From Pseudomonas cremoris (lineage in GTDB: Bacteria > Pseudomonadota > Gammaproteobacteria > Pseudomonadales > Pseudomonadaceae), in assembly GCF_014230465.1 (NCBI RefSeq), contig NZ_JAAXCY010000002.1, positions 620,001 through 684,000 on the forward strand: DNA of 64,000 nucleotides. The letters run 5' to 3'. A program made the position numbers and the translations under genes. Shown here one piece after another: positions 52,538-61,328 of the stretch (position 1 is its first letter; every line of letters begins with the position of its first letter). The notes beneath the pieces are model-generated. The model was not told where the DNA came from. It saw nothing but the letters and a program-made list of their open reading frames with translations, and did not search any database.

Positions 52538-54010
52538 TCACATCCCAGGTCGATACCACTCTGGTGGTTGAAGCGCAGTTTGCAACGGATACACCGATTC
52601 CCAACCCCCACCCAGTGCTTTGTACAGCCCAACCATGGCCAGCGAAACACCTGTGGAGCTCTCCACCCACTGCTCCTGCGTGGCCAATAGCGCACTTTGC
52701 ACGGTGAGCACGTTGACGAAATCCACCACGCCTTCGACGTACTGATGCTGCGCCGTCGCCAGGGCGATCTGGTTCTGGCGCACGGCTTCGGCGAGGCTGT
52801 CGCGGCGCAGTTGGCTGGCATTGTAGCGGGTCAGTTGGTCGTCGATTTCATGCCAGGCACGCAGCACGGTTTGCTGATAGGCCAAGGCCGCTTCCTGTTG
52901 CTGGGCTTCGCGCAGGTTCAACATGCCTTGCAAGCGCCCGCCATTGAACAGCGGCAGGCTGAATTGCGGGCCGAAGGCAAAGGCTCGGGAGCCCCACGAG
53001 CCGAAGTCCGACAGTTGCATGGCTTGGGAACCCAGGCTGCCCGACAGGGTGATGCGTGGGTAGAAGTCGCCCTTGGCCACGCCGATGCTGGCGGTGGCTG
53101 CATGCAAACGGGCTTCGGCCTGGCGAATGTCCGGGCGGCGCTCAGCCAACTCGGATGGCAGACCAATGGCGACTTGGCGCTGGGTCTGCGGTACTGCGGC
53201 GTCTTTGGACAGTTGCGCGTGCAGGGCTTGCGGCGGCTCGCCCATCAGCAGGCTCAGGGCATTGATCAACTGGTCTTGGCGCTGCTGTAAGTCTGGCAGG
53301 CGCGCTTCGATGGCGGCGACCTGGGCGGCGGCTTCGGCCACATCCAGGTCCGTTGCCACGCCGTCGGCCAGGCGCAGTTGCGAGAGCTTGAGGCTGTGGC
53401 GCGCGACGTCGAGGTTTTGCTCGGTGACGGCGCGGGTGTTTTGCACGCCGCGCAGCTGGATGTAGTCCTGGGCGGTTTCGGCCAGCACTGAAAGCAACAC
53501 CGCGCGACGGTCGTTTTCGGCGACTTGCAAGGTGGCGTCGGCGGCTTCGGTCTCGCGTTTGACGCGGCCCCAGAAATCCAGCTCCCAGGAGGCCGAGAAA
53601 CCCATGTCCCACTGGTTGAAGGCAGAGCGCCCATTGTTGCCGGAGGGATCGCTCAAGCCTTTTGCGCTGTTGCGTTGACGCTGGTAATCACCCGTGGCGC
53701 TGACGTTGGGATAGCGTTCGGCGGTGGTCACCTGGCGCACAGCGCGGCTTTGCTGGAGGCGGCTGCTGGCCAGTTTCAGGTCGAGGTTGTCGGTAAGCGC
53801 ACGACGCGTGAGGGCCGACAGTTGCTCGTCGTGGAACACGTCCCACCAACGCTCCTGCAGCGGATCGCTGACCGCACGGCTGGCGGCTTGCCGGCCTTGG
53901 GGCTCACTCCATTGGGTGACTGGCGGGCTTTGAGGCTTCTGGAAGTCTGGGCCGACGGTGCAGGCGCTCAGGCTGATAAGGCTCAGGGTGAGCCAGGCGA
54001 CTCGTTTCAT
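52538..54010 (-). CDS. NodT-family outer-membrane channel of an EmrAB-type pump
   Basis: The 490-residue lipoprotein (LISLSACTVGPDF, Cys17) has the two OEP repeats, with LLDLKLASSRLQQSRAVRQ-type helices, WELDFWGRVKRETEAADATL, RRPDIRQAEARLHAATASIG and FNGGRLQGMLNLREAQQQEA. It overlaps the HlyD-type adaptor by four bases and completes a tripartite MFS pump. It is related to, but distinct from, the channel at 41482. Confidence 0.93.
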   Translation of the reverse strand: MKRVAWLTLSLISLSACTVGPDFQKPQSPPVTQWSEPQGRQAASRAVSDPLQERWWDVFHDEQLSALTRRALTDNLDLKLASSRLQQSRAVRQVTTAERYPNVSATGDYQRQRNSAKGLSDPSGNNGRSAFNQWDMGFSASWELDFWGRVKRETEAADATLQVAENDRRAVLLSVLAETAQDYIQLRGVQNTRAVTEQNLDVARHSLKLSQLRLADGVATDLDVAEAAAQVAAIEARLPDLQQRQDQLINALSLLMGEPPQALHAQLSKDAAVPQTQRQVAIGLPSELAERRPDIRQAEARLHAATASIGVAKGDFYPRITLSGSLGSQAMQLSDFGSWGSRAFAFGPQFSLPLFNGGRLQGMLNLREAQQQEAALAYQQTVLRAWHEIDDQLTRYNASQLRRDSLAEAVRQNQIALATAQHQYVEGVVDFVNVLTVQSALLATQEQWVESSTGVSLAMVGLYKALGGGWESVYPLQTALQPPEWYRPGM

Positions 54011-55065
54011 TGCTGGGCCACCTCGCGCTGTTTCGCGACTGGCTGGGTGTCGACGCTGGCTTCCACCGACATACCGACCCGCAGGCGTTCGGTATGCGCC
54101 TGGCCCGGCTCAAGCACAATTTTCACCGGAATACGCTGCACTACCTTGGTGAAGTTACCGGTGGCGTTGTCCGGTTTGACCGAGGCGAAGGTCACGCCGG
54201 TAGCAGGCGCCAGGCTTTCCAGATGGCCGTTGAGCAACTCGCCGTCGAGGCTGTCGACACGCACCTGCACGGCTTGGCCGGCGTGCATGTGGGACAGTTG
54301 GGTTTCCTGGAAGTTGGCCACCACGTACGCCTCCTCCAGCGGTACAACCGCGAGGATCTTGCTACCCGGCGTCACGTACGCGCCAACCCGCACCGCGCGC
54401 TCGCCGACCATGCCGTCCACCGGCGCGACGATGCGCGTGTAGGACAGTTGATAACTGGCCAATTCCAATGCGGCCTGCGCACGTTTAAGCCCACCTTCAG
54501 CGGCATCGCGCTGGGCCGTGAGGATTTCCACCTGCTTGCGCTCGGCCGCCAGCACCGCCGTGGCATTGGCCAGGCGCGCGGTGGCCTGGTCGATGCGGGT
54601 CTTGGCTTGCTGGGCGTTCTGCACGGTACCCGCGCCGACGCCCGCGAGGTGGTTGTAGCGGTTCAATTCGTGTTCGGCGAAGGCCACTTCGGCCCGGTCT
54701 GCCGCAACGGTGGCCTGGGCCTGGGCGATCACCGAGCTTTGGCGCTCCAAAGTAGCGGTGGCGTTTTTCAGTTGGGCCTGAGCGACGAGGGTGTCGGCGT
54801 CGGCAGCCTGGGCGGCGGCGCGAAAATCGCGGTCGTCGATTAGCGCCAGCAGCTGCCCGGCTTTGACACGCTGGTTGTCTTCCACCAGCACGTCTTTGAT
54901 GAAACCGGCCACGCGAGGCGCCACCAGGGTGAAGTCGGCGGCGACGAAGGCGTCGTTGGTGGTCTGGCGCTTGCTGCCAAGCACGCCCGGCGCGACCAGA
55001 TACACCAGCACGCCAACGGCAAATACGGCGATAACGGAGACGGCAATTTTATCTTTGCGTTTCAT
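54007..55065 (-). CDS. EmrA-type membrane-fusion adaptor
   Basis: ATG 55065 has AAAGGA seven bases upstream. The 352-residue protein has one membrane helix (IAVSVIAVFAVGVLVYLVAP), then FTLVAPRVAGFIKDVLVEDN and a long coiled hairpin of alternating Ala, Gln and Arg. The returning lipoyl half is SYTRIVAPVDGMVGERAVRV and the barrel domain ends in the QRIPVKIVLEPGQ region. This is the EmrA/HlyD plan. It bridges the DHA2 transporter and the outer-membrane channel. Confidence 0.93.
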   Translation of the reverse strand: MKRKDKIAVSVIAVFAVGVLVYLVAPGVLGSKRQTTNDAFVAADFTLVAPRVAGFIKDVLVEDNQRVKAGQLLALIDDRDFRAAAQAADADTLVAQAQLKNATATLERQSSVIAQAQATVAADRAEVAFAEHELNRYNHLAGVGAGTVQNAQQAKTRIDQATARLANATAVLAAERKQVEILTAQRDAAEGGLKRAQAALELASYQLSYTRIVAPVDGMVGERAVRVGAYVTPGSKILAVVPLEEAYVVANFQETQLSHMHAGQAVQVRVDSLDGELLNGHLESLAPATGVTFASVKPDNATGNFTKVVQRIPVKIVLEPGQAHTERLRVGMSVEASVDTQPVAKQREVAQQ

Positions 55066-55080
55066 GAACAGTCCTTTCAA

Positions 55081-56616
55081 TCAAGTCGGTGCGCGGGGCG
55101 GGAAGATCCGCGTGGGCATCCAGAAAATCAGCAGGATCAACGCCACCGCGACGGCGGCCATGACGTAATAGAGATCCGAGGAAGTCAGCACCACAGCCTG
55201 TTCGTGCAGGCGGTGCGCCAGGCCCGGTGCGTCGCCATCGGCCAGGGGCGAGTTGCCCAGACCGTCCACCAACATGGTCGAGTGGAAATGCAGGCGCTGG
55301 GTGGTCAGCGCGTCCAGCACGCCGGTGGCGACCACGGCAGCCAGACCTTTAACGGTATTGAACCAGGCCGAGGCGAACGGGCCATCCATGGGCTGGATGC
55401 TGCCGGTGGAGAGCATCAGCAGTGGTAGCACCGCCATCGGTTGCCCGAAGATTTGCAGCAGGTACAGGCCGTAAAAATCATCGCGAATCCACTCTGACGT
55501 CAGGTGAGCACTGCCCACGCAGCACAGCACCAGCATGCCCAGGCCAATCCCGAGCACCCAACGGCAATCGACCCAGCGCAGGTTGCACAACGCAGCTACC
55601 AACGGCAGTGCGATCAGCTGCGGCAGCGCCATCAACAGCATCACGGGTGCGGTCTGCAGCGGGCGATAACCCTGGACCTGGGCGAGGAAACTCGACGGAA
55701 TGATGATCACCGAGGTCAGCACCATCAGCACCCCGGCCAGCACGATCAAGGCAAACGCCAAGTTGCGCAGGCCAAGCATCTGCAACTTGAAAAATGGCAG
55801 CGGGTGCGACCATTCATTCACCATGAACAGCACCAGCAACACCGTACCGCCGCAGAGCAGGAAGGTGATCAGGCCCGACTCGAACCAGTCCAGGCGATTG
55901 CCTTGCAGAATGCCGATCACCAGCATGCAGATCGCCGGAAAACCCAGCAGCAAACCACGCCAGTTGAACTGCTTGAAGCGCTCCAGGCGCAGCGGGTCTT
56001 GTGGCAAGCCGTAGGCCACGGCGGCCATCGCCAGCAGGCACGGCCCGACGATTTGCCAGAACGCCCATTGCCAACCGACGTATTCGGTCCACAACGCCGC
56101 CAGCGGCGTACCGAGGCTGGGCCCGAACGTGGCGGTGAGCGCGTAGCCGGCCAGGCCATACAACTTGACGTTGGCCGGCAGGAAACGCAGCGCCACGGTC
56201 ATCAGCATCGGCGGCAATGCACCGCCGGCCAGGCCTTGTAGGGTGCGCAGCACCAGCAGGCTTTCATAGTTCGGCGCAAACGGGCACAGGATGCCGAGTA
56301 CGGTGAACAAGCCGATGGCGCACAGGGTGAAACGGCGCAGGGAAAACGTCACCGAACACCAGGGCGCAAAAGCCATGGCGGCGACGGAGGTGGCGGTATA
56401 GGCAGCGACCAACCAGGTACCTTCGTCGAAGCCGATGTACAACGCACCGCGAATATCGGCGAGCGCGACCTTGGTGACCATCTCGTTGAGACCGGATACC
56501 AGCACCGCGAGCAACACGCCGACCAGGCCGATGATGATGCGCGGGCCGAATACCGGCGGGCTCATTGCAGTGGGTTTGGCTGCGGCCGCCAGGGTGGGAG
56601 CAGCGAGGGAAGTCAT
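55081..56616 (-). CDS. DHA2-family MFS drug transporter (EmrB-like)
   Basis: From ATG 56616 the product is 511 residues with fourteen predicted membrane helices. Motifs include the loop NEMVTKVALADIRGALYIGF, the TM4-5 signature LVLRTLQGLAGGALPPMLMT and the motif-C glycine series GYALTATFGPSLGTPL. It exports drugs or toxic lipophiles by proton exchange, through the adaptor and channel genes that follow. The start lacks a strong ribosome site; an upstream ATG at 56640 exists. A REPIN separates it from the LysR gene on the same strand. Confidence 0.93.
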   Translation of the reverse strand: MTSLAAPTLAAAAKPTAMSPPVFGPRIIIGLVGVLLAVLVSGLNEMVTKVALADIRGALYIGFDEGTWLVAAYTATSVAAMAFAPWCSVTFSLRRFTLCAIGLFTVLGILCPFAPNYESLLVLRTLQGLAGGALPPMLMTVALRFLPANVKLYGLAGYALTATFGPSLGTPLAALWTEYVGWQWAFWQIVGPCLLAMAAVAYGLPQDPLRLERFKQFNWRGLLLGFPAICMLVIGILQGNRLDWFESGLITFLLCGGTVLLVLFMVNEWSHPLPFFKLQMLGLRNLAFALIVLAGVLMVLTSVIIIPSSFLAQVQGYRPLQTAPVMLLMALPQLIALPLVAALCNLRWVDCRWVLGIGLGMLVLCCVGSAHLTSEWIRDDFYGLYLLQIFGQPMAVLPLLMLSTGSIQPMDGPFASAWFNTVKGLAAVVATGVLDALTTQRLHFHSTMLVDGLGNSPLADGDAPGLAHRLHEQAVVLTSSDLYYVMAAVAVALILLIFWMPTRIFPPRAPT

Positions 56617-56738
56617 GAACAGGCAACTCGGAATGATCAATACCCGAGCAGTTTAATCAGGCACACACATGACAAAAAGTTACATGTCGGCAGGATATAA
56701 GTGCACCAGACGCAACCCTCGAACCCAAAATAGATCCC

Positions 56739-56828
56739 TGTGGAAGCGGGCTTGCTCGCGAATGCGGTGGATCATTGAAAAATATTCAAGATGACACACT
56801 GCTTTCGCGAGCAAGCCCGCTCCCACAC
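56739..56828. repeat. REPIN between the LysR gene and the EmrB-like gene
   Basis: CTGTGGAAGCGGGCTTGCTC with CGCGAA on the left is mirrored by TTCGCG with AGCAAGCCCGCTCCCACAC on the right, about 45 bases apart. Both halves carry the GCGGGCTTGCTCGCGA core typical of fluorescent pseudomonads. It lies downstream of the LysR gene and may stop transcription into the pump operon. Confidence 0.92.
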
Positions 56829-56845
56829 TTTGAACCGAGTTCACT

Positions 56846-57766
56846 TTAGGTCGGCTGCGCTTCCAGCCAGGTCGCGTGGCAGCTTTCGCGCATGGTCTCG
56901 CGCAGCCATTTGTGCGCGGGGTCTTTGTCGAAACGCGGGTGCCAGGACTGGGCCAATACCAGCGTCGGCAGCGAGATCGGCAGGGCAAATGCGCGCAACG
57001 GCAGCTTCAGGCGATTGGCGCTGAGCAGCGCTTCCTTGGGCACCGGCAGGATCAGGTCGGAGTCGGGCAACATAAACATCGCGCCATGGAAACCCGGGGC
57101 GATCATCGCCACGCGGCGCTCCAGGCCCTGGGCATTCAATGCCGTGTCGATGGGCCCGCGCGCGATGCCGCGCCGCGAGATGCTGATGTGGGAATAGCTG
57201 GCGAAACGCGCAGCGGTGATTTCTTCATCGAACAACGGATGGTCTTCCCGCGCCAGGCCAACAAAGGTGGTGGAGAACAGGTTCTGCACCTTCACTTCGG
57301 GGCTGATGGGCATGGTGTTGCTCACCCGCAGGTCTAGCCGGCCTTCACGCAACGCCTCGTCGTCGGTGTCGCCTTCGGGCACGAAGCACAGCTCGCACAG
57401 CGGGGCCATGCGCTCCATGGTGTCGAACAGACGACCGCCATACACGCCGATAAAAAAGTCATTGGCGCGCACGCTGAAGCGCCGACGCAGCGTGCTCAGG
57501 TCCACTTCATCCGCCGAACGAAACACCAGCGCCGCCTGCTCCACCACGCTGCGCACCTGGGCTTGCAACTGCAGTGCCTTGGGCGTCGGCACCAGGCCAC
57601 GACCAGCGCGCACCAGGATCGGATCGCCCACCGCCTCGCGAATGCGCGTGAGGGTGCGGCTCATGGCGGCGGGACTGAGGTTCATGCGGCGCGCGGCGCC
57701 TACCACGCTACCCTCGTCGAGCAGGGCGTCGAGGGCGACCAGCAGGTTCATGTCCGGTAGTTGCAT
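56846..57766 (-). CDS. LysR-family transcriptional regulator
   Basis: The 306-residue protein from ATG 57766 (MQLPDMNLLVALDALLDEGS) has an N-terminal winged helix (GSVVGAARRMNLSPAAMSRT, IREAVGDPILVRAGRGLVPT). A two-lobed effector domain follows, containing FSVRANDFFIGVYGG and LDLRVSNTMPISPEVKVQNL. The protein probably responds to a small molecule. It is upstream of the Emr-type pump on the same strand, but the REPIN between them makes direct co-transcription unlikely; it may still regulate the pump in trans. Confidence 0.93.
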   Translation of the reverse strand: MQLPDMNLLVALDALLDEGSVVGAARRMNLSPAAMSRTLTRIREAVGDPILVRAGRGLVPTPKALQLQAQVRSVVEQAALVFRSADEVDLSTLRRRFSVRANDFFIGVYGGRLFDTMERMAPLCELCFVPEGDTDDEALREGRLDLRVSNTMPISPEVKVQNLFSTTFVGLAREDHPLFDEEITAARFASYSHISISRRGIARGPIDTALNAQGLERRVAMIAPGFHGAMFMLPDSDLILPVPKEALLSANRLKLPLRAFALPISLPTLVLAQSWHPRFDKDPAHKWLRETMRESCHATWLEAQPT

Positions 57767-57818
57767 GCCAAGCACTCGTGGTCGGTGGGGAGTGAACTGG
57801 GCGCAATCCTAACAGGGT

Positions 57819-58445
57819 TTACAGGTAAAGCCGTACGCCACGCGGCAGGTAATCGGCGTAAGTGGCCTTGGGACGAGCCTGGCACTTGCGCACGATTTCC
57901 GGCAGGGCGTTTTCGAGTTTATCGGCCATGGTCAGTGCGGCGTCGTAGTCACTTTTACCGCTGAACGCGGAGAACATCACCGCCACACGGGTGATCGCAA
58001 AGCTCTTCATGGCAATCAGAGGGCGAGTAGGATGGTCGCGGCGGAACTGGCTGACTTCATCATTTAGCGCGCTGCAGGATTGATAGGTGGTTTGGGTAAA
58101 TGTCAGTTGAACAGGTTCACCGTTTTCGGGCACGGGTGAAAAAATCATGTCGTTATGCGCGTCAATAACCGCTGGCCGATCGGCACTCACCGTCCAGGGT
58201 TTGAAACGCCATTGCTCGACTGCTTTTACGGCAGCCTCGCCGAACTGCGGCTTGGTCGCGGAGAGCGCTTTTACATCGCTGACCGTACCGTCACTGTGGA
58301 TTTTCAGGCTGATGCGCGCGTGCCCTTGAACGCCGGAAACGCTTTGGGGGTAGCGCGGCTTGGGCATGGACACCGCTTCGGGCGCGAACTCGGCAAACGC
58401 TGTGGTCGACAGGAAAATGGCTGCTGCCAATACAACAAAACGCAT
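57819..58445 (-). CDS. Secreted TonB-C-domain protein
   Basis: The 208-residue protein has a signal peptide (FVVLAAAIFLSTTAFA) and then a TonB C-terminal-type domain (~25-95): MPKPRYPQSVSGVQGHARIS, LKIHSDGTVSDVKAL, AVKAVEQWRFKPW. A second ~100-residue region has a Cys pair (QSCSALNDEV, RKCQARPK). It lacks the membrane anchor and Pro-rich linker of true TonB, so it probably is a periplasmic protein using the TonB fold for binding. No partner is visible nearby. Confidence 0.8.
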   Translation of the reverse strand: MRFVVLAAAIFLSTTAFAEFAPEAVSMPKPRYPQSVSGVQGHARISLKIHSDGTVSDVKALSATKPQFGEAAVKAVEQWRFKPWTVSADRPAVIDAHNDMIFSPVPENGEPVQLTFTQTTYQSCSALNDEVSQFRRDHPTRPLIAMKSFAITRVAVMFSAFSGKSDYDAALTMADKLENALPEIVRKCQARPKATYADYLPRGVRLYL

Positions 58446-58473
58446 AGGGGTAAATCCTTCTACCGGTCATAGC

Positions 58474-58492
58474 TGACGCCAGCGTGGCGTCA
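58474..58492. terminator. Perfect hairpin between the ABC permease and the TonB-C gene
   Basis: TGACGCCA and TGGCGTCA form an eight-base perfect stem with a GCG loop. It lies downstream of the permease on the minus strand and upstream of the TonB-C gene. No T-run follows in either direction, so it may be an attenuator-like or REP-like structure and not a strong terminator. Confidence 0.45.
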
Positions 58493-58576
58493 GGTGCGGG
58501 CGGCATTATCGGACTACGCACATTCAAAGAGCAACGATTCCTATTTGTAAGGGAAGGTTCCTACAGGCTTATGGGA

Positions 58577-59425
58577 TCAGCGCTGCATCCCCCACCGCTT
58601 CACGGTGAGCCGCTCGAAGGTGTCGAACACCAGGTTCTCCACCAACAGGCCGATCAGGATCACCACGGCCAGGCCGGCAAACACCTTGTCGGTGTACAGC
58701 TCATTGCGATTCTGGAAGATGTACCAACCCAGGCCGCCCTTGCCGCTGGTTGCACCGAATACCAACTCGGCGGCGATCAGCGTGCGCCAGGCGAACGCCC
58801 AGCCAATCTTGAGGCCCGCGAGGATCGATGGCAGTGCCGCCGGGATCAAGATGAACAGCACGAAACGCATGCCCTTGAGGCCGTAGTTGCGACCCGCCAT
58901 GCGCAGGGTTTCGGACACGCCGAGAAACCCCGAATAGGTGTTGAGCGCCAGCGCCCACAGCACTGAATGCACCAGCACAAAGATCAGGCTGTTCTGCCCC
59001 AGGCCGAACCACAACAATGCCAGCGGCAGCAGTGCGATGGCGGGCAACGGGTTGAACATCGAGGTCAGGGTGCTAAGCAGATCGCGGCCCAATTGGGTCG
59101 ACACGGCCAGGGTGGTCAGGGCAAACGCCAGCACGATGCCGATCAGGTAGCCCTTGATCAGCACCACCAGCGAGATGCTGACTTTGCTCAGCAATTCGCC
59201 GCTGAGCAGACCGTCATAGAGCGCATGCGAAGTCTGTAGGAAGCTCGGCAGCAGCAGGTCATTGTTCTGGTAGCGCGCAACGGCTTCCCAGAGGATTGCG
59301 AGCACAATCAGGATCAGGCCCTTGCGCAGCCAGCCTTGTTGCCAGAGGCGCTGGCGCAGGGGGAGTTCGCGTTCCACGGGAACGCTGAGCAGCGGTTCGA
59401 GTTGTATTTCGTATTCCTGGCGCAT
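58577..59425 (-). CDS. ABC transporter permease, sulfonate/taurine type
   Basis: ATG 59425 has GAGGGA upstream. The 282-residue protein has six membrane helices and the BPD-transport signature around TLRMAGRNYGLKGMRFVLF and LPSILAGLKIGWAFAWRTLI, with the EAA loop contacting the ATPase. It matches the TauC/SsuC group. It is the last gene of the dioxygenase-binding protein-ATPase-permease operon. Taurine itself as the substrate cannot be shown from sequence. Confidence 0.92.
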   Translation of the reverse strand: MRQEYEIQLEPLLSVPVERELPLRQRLWQQGWLRKGLILIVLAILWEAVARYQNNDLLLPSFLQTSHALYDGLLSGELLSKVSISLVVLIKGYLIGIVLAFALTTLAVSTQLGRDLLSTLTSMFNPLPAIALLPLALLWFGLGQNSLIFVLVHSVLWALALNTYSGFLGVSETLRMAGRNYGLKGMRFVLFILIPAALPSILAGLKIGWAFAWRTLIAAELVFGATSGKGGLGWYIFQNRNELYTDKVFAGLAVVILIGLLVENLVFDTFERLTVKRWGMQR

Positions 59426-59435
59426 GGGTTGTCCC

Positions 59436-60287
59436 TCAATAAGCGATGCGGATATCAGCGAAGCCCAACTCTTGTTCGGCCTCGGGTGCTTCATCAAATA
59501 ACAGACGATGAATCCGCCGTGCCGACGCCTGGAATTCCACACCGCCGAGGCTGTGCAGGTCGTATTGATGGCTGTGGATTTCCGCGCGCACACGTCCCGG
59601 ATGTGGCGACAGCAACAGGATGCGATTGCCCACCACCAGCGCTTCTTCGATGGAATGGGTGACGAACAACAGGGTAAAGCGCACCTCTTCCCACAACAGC
59701 AGCAACTCTTCCTGCATCTTGCGTCGGGTCAGGGCATCGAGGGCGGCGAAGGGTTCGTCCATCAGTAGGATTTTCGGCTGCATGGCCAACGCACGGGCGA
59801 TGGCTACGCGGGCTTTCATGCCGCCGGAAAGGGTATGTGGATAAGCATCGGCGAAGGCGCTGAGGCCCACTTTGTCGAGGTAGTGCAGTGCACGCTCCTC
59901 GGCTTCATGGCGCTTGAGCGTTTTGGACGCCAGCAGCGGGAACATCACGTTCTGCTTGACGGTTTTCCACGGCGGCAGTTGGTCGAACTCCTGGAACACC
60001 ACGATGCGGTCCGGACCTGGTTGTTCGACCTTATGCCCCAACAGGCGAATCTCGCCTTCGCAGGGTTTGATAAAGCCCGCGATGGACTTGAGCAACGTGG
60101 ATTTGCCGCAACCCGACGGGCCGAGCAGCACGTAGCGGTCGGCCGGGTCGATCTCGAAACTGACCTGGTGGGTGGCCCGCACCACGCGCTCAGGAGTGCG
60201 GTATTCCAGGCTGACGTTATCCACCGCCAGCAACGGCGCGGTGGTGTGCAGGTTGCTGGCCTCGTGGCCTTGCAAGGGCGCGTTCAT
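59436..60287 (-). CDS. ABC transporter ATPase, sulfonate/taurine type
   Basis: ATG 60287 has AAGGAAG upstream. The 283-residue protein has all ABC motifs: Walker A GPSGCGKST, Q-loop FQEFDQLPPWKTV, signature LSGGMKARVAIARAL, Walker B ILLMDEPFAALD and the switch VTHSIEEAL. It energises the permease ten bases downstream. It starts one base after the binding-protein stop. It resembles TauB/SsuB. Confidence 0.94.
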   Translation of the reverse strand: MNAPLQGHEASNLHTTAPLLAVDNVSLEYRTPERVVRATHQVSFEIDPADRYVLLGPSGCGKSTLLKSIAGFIKPCEGEIRLLGHKVEQPGPDRIVVFQEFDQLPPWKTVKQNVMFPLLASKTLKRHEAEERALHYLDKVGLSAFADAYPHTLSGGMKARVAIARALAMQPKILLMDEPFAALDALTRRKMQEELLLLWEEVRFTLLFVTHSIEEALVVGNRILLLSPHPGRVRAEIHSHQYDLHSLGGVEFQASARRIHRLLFDEAPEAEQELGFADIRIAY

Positions 60288-60288
60288 C

Positions 60289-61314
60289 TCAACTTCCTTG
60301 CAGGGGCTTGGCGTCCTGGAAGAAGTAGTCCTTCCACGATTCAGGCTTGTTCTTGATGGCGCCGACGCGGTAGAGGAATTCCGCCAGCGGGTAGGTGTTT
60401 TTCGGGGTAACGGTGAATTCAAACTGCGGGTTGTCGATGATTTTCAGCAGCTCTGCACGGTCGATCTTGGACTTGGTGACGCGGATGTAGGTATCGGCCG
60501 CAGCGCCTTTGTCGTTCTGCGCGAATTGCGCGGCTTCGGTCAATGCTTCAACGAACGCCTTGTAGGTTTTCGGGTTGTCATTGCGGAATTTTTCGGTGGC
60601 AAACAGAACGGTCGGCGAGTTCGGTCCGAACAGGTCATAGGTGTTCAGCACCACGTGTACGTTGGGGTTGGCCAGGGCTTGTTCCTGGAACGGCGGGTTG
60701 GAGAAGTGCCCGGTCAGTTCGGTGCCGCCGGCGATCAGTGCAGCGGTGGCATCAGGGTGCGGGACGGCGACGGTGTACTTGTCGAGGCGATTGAATTCCT
60801 TGTCGCCCCATTGCTTGGCAGCGGCGTATTGCAAGAAGCGCGACTGTACCGACACACCGACCGCAGGCACCGCAATGCGGTCTTTTTCGGTGAAATCGGC
60901 AATGGTCTTGACCTTGGGATTGTTGCTCACCAAGTAGTAAGGGAAGTTGCCCAGGGATGCCACGGCCTTGACGTTCTGCTTGCCACGAGTGCGGTCCCAG
61001 ATAGTCAGTAGAGGGCCAGTGCCGGCACCGGCGATATCGATGGAGCCAGACAGCAACGCGTCGTTGACGGCTGCGCCGCCGGACAGTTGGGTCCAGTCGA
61101 CTTTAATATCGATGCCTTCCTGCTTGCCGTATTTTTCGATCAGGTTCTGGTCGCGCACCACGTTGAGCAACAGGTAGACGATGCCGAACTGCTCGGCAAT
61201 GCGGATCTCGCCTTCGGCCTGCGCAGCCGTGGGTGCAACCAGGCTGCCAGCCAGCAGGCTGACGCCGAGGCCGACGGTCGCGGCGAGCCGTGCGAATGGA
61301 ATTTTCCTGGACAT
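60289..61314 (-). CDS. ABC transporter periplasmic substrate-binding protein, sulfonate type
   Basis: GGAG lies seven bases before ATG 61314, so I use it over the ATG at 61320. The 341-residue product has a signal peptide (GVSLLAGSLVAPTAAQA) and the NMT1/SsuA-like fold: RIAEQFGIVYLLLNVVRDQN, GIDIKVDWTQLSGGAAVNDA, GSIDIAGAGTGPLLTIW and GTELTGHFSNPPFQEQALAN. It captures a sulfonate, ester or similar anion in the periplasm. It lies between the dioxygenase and ATPase genes. Confidence 0.92.
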   Translation of the reverse strand: MSRKIPFARLAATVGLGVSLLAGSLVAPTAAQAEGEIRIAEQFGIVYLLLNVVRDQNLIEKYGKQEGIDIKVDWTQLSGGAAVNDALLSGSIDIAGAGTGPLLTIWDRTRGKQNVKAVASLGNFPYYLVSNNPKVKTIADFTEKDRIAVPAVGVSVQSRFLQYAAAKQWGDKEFNRLDKYTVAVPHPDATAALIAGGTELTGHFSNPPFQEQALANPNVHVVLNTYDLFGPNSPTVLFATEKFRNDNPKTYKAFVEALTEAAQFAQNDKGAAADTYIRVTKSKIDRAELLKIIDNPQFEFTVTPKNTYPLAEFLYRVGAIKNKPESWKDYFFQDAKPLQGS

Positions 61315-61328
61315 GGTCATGCTCCGAA

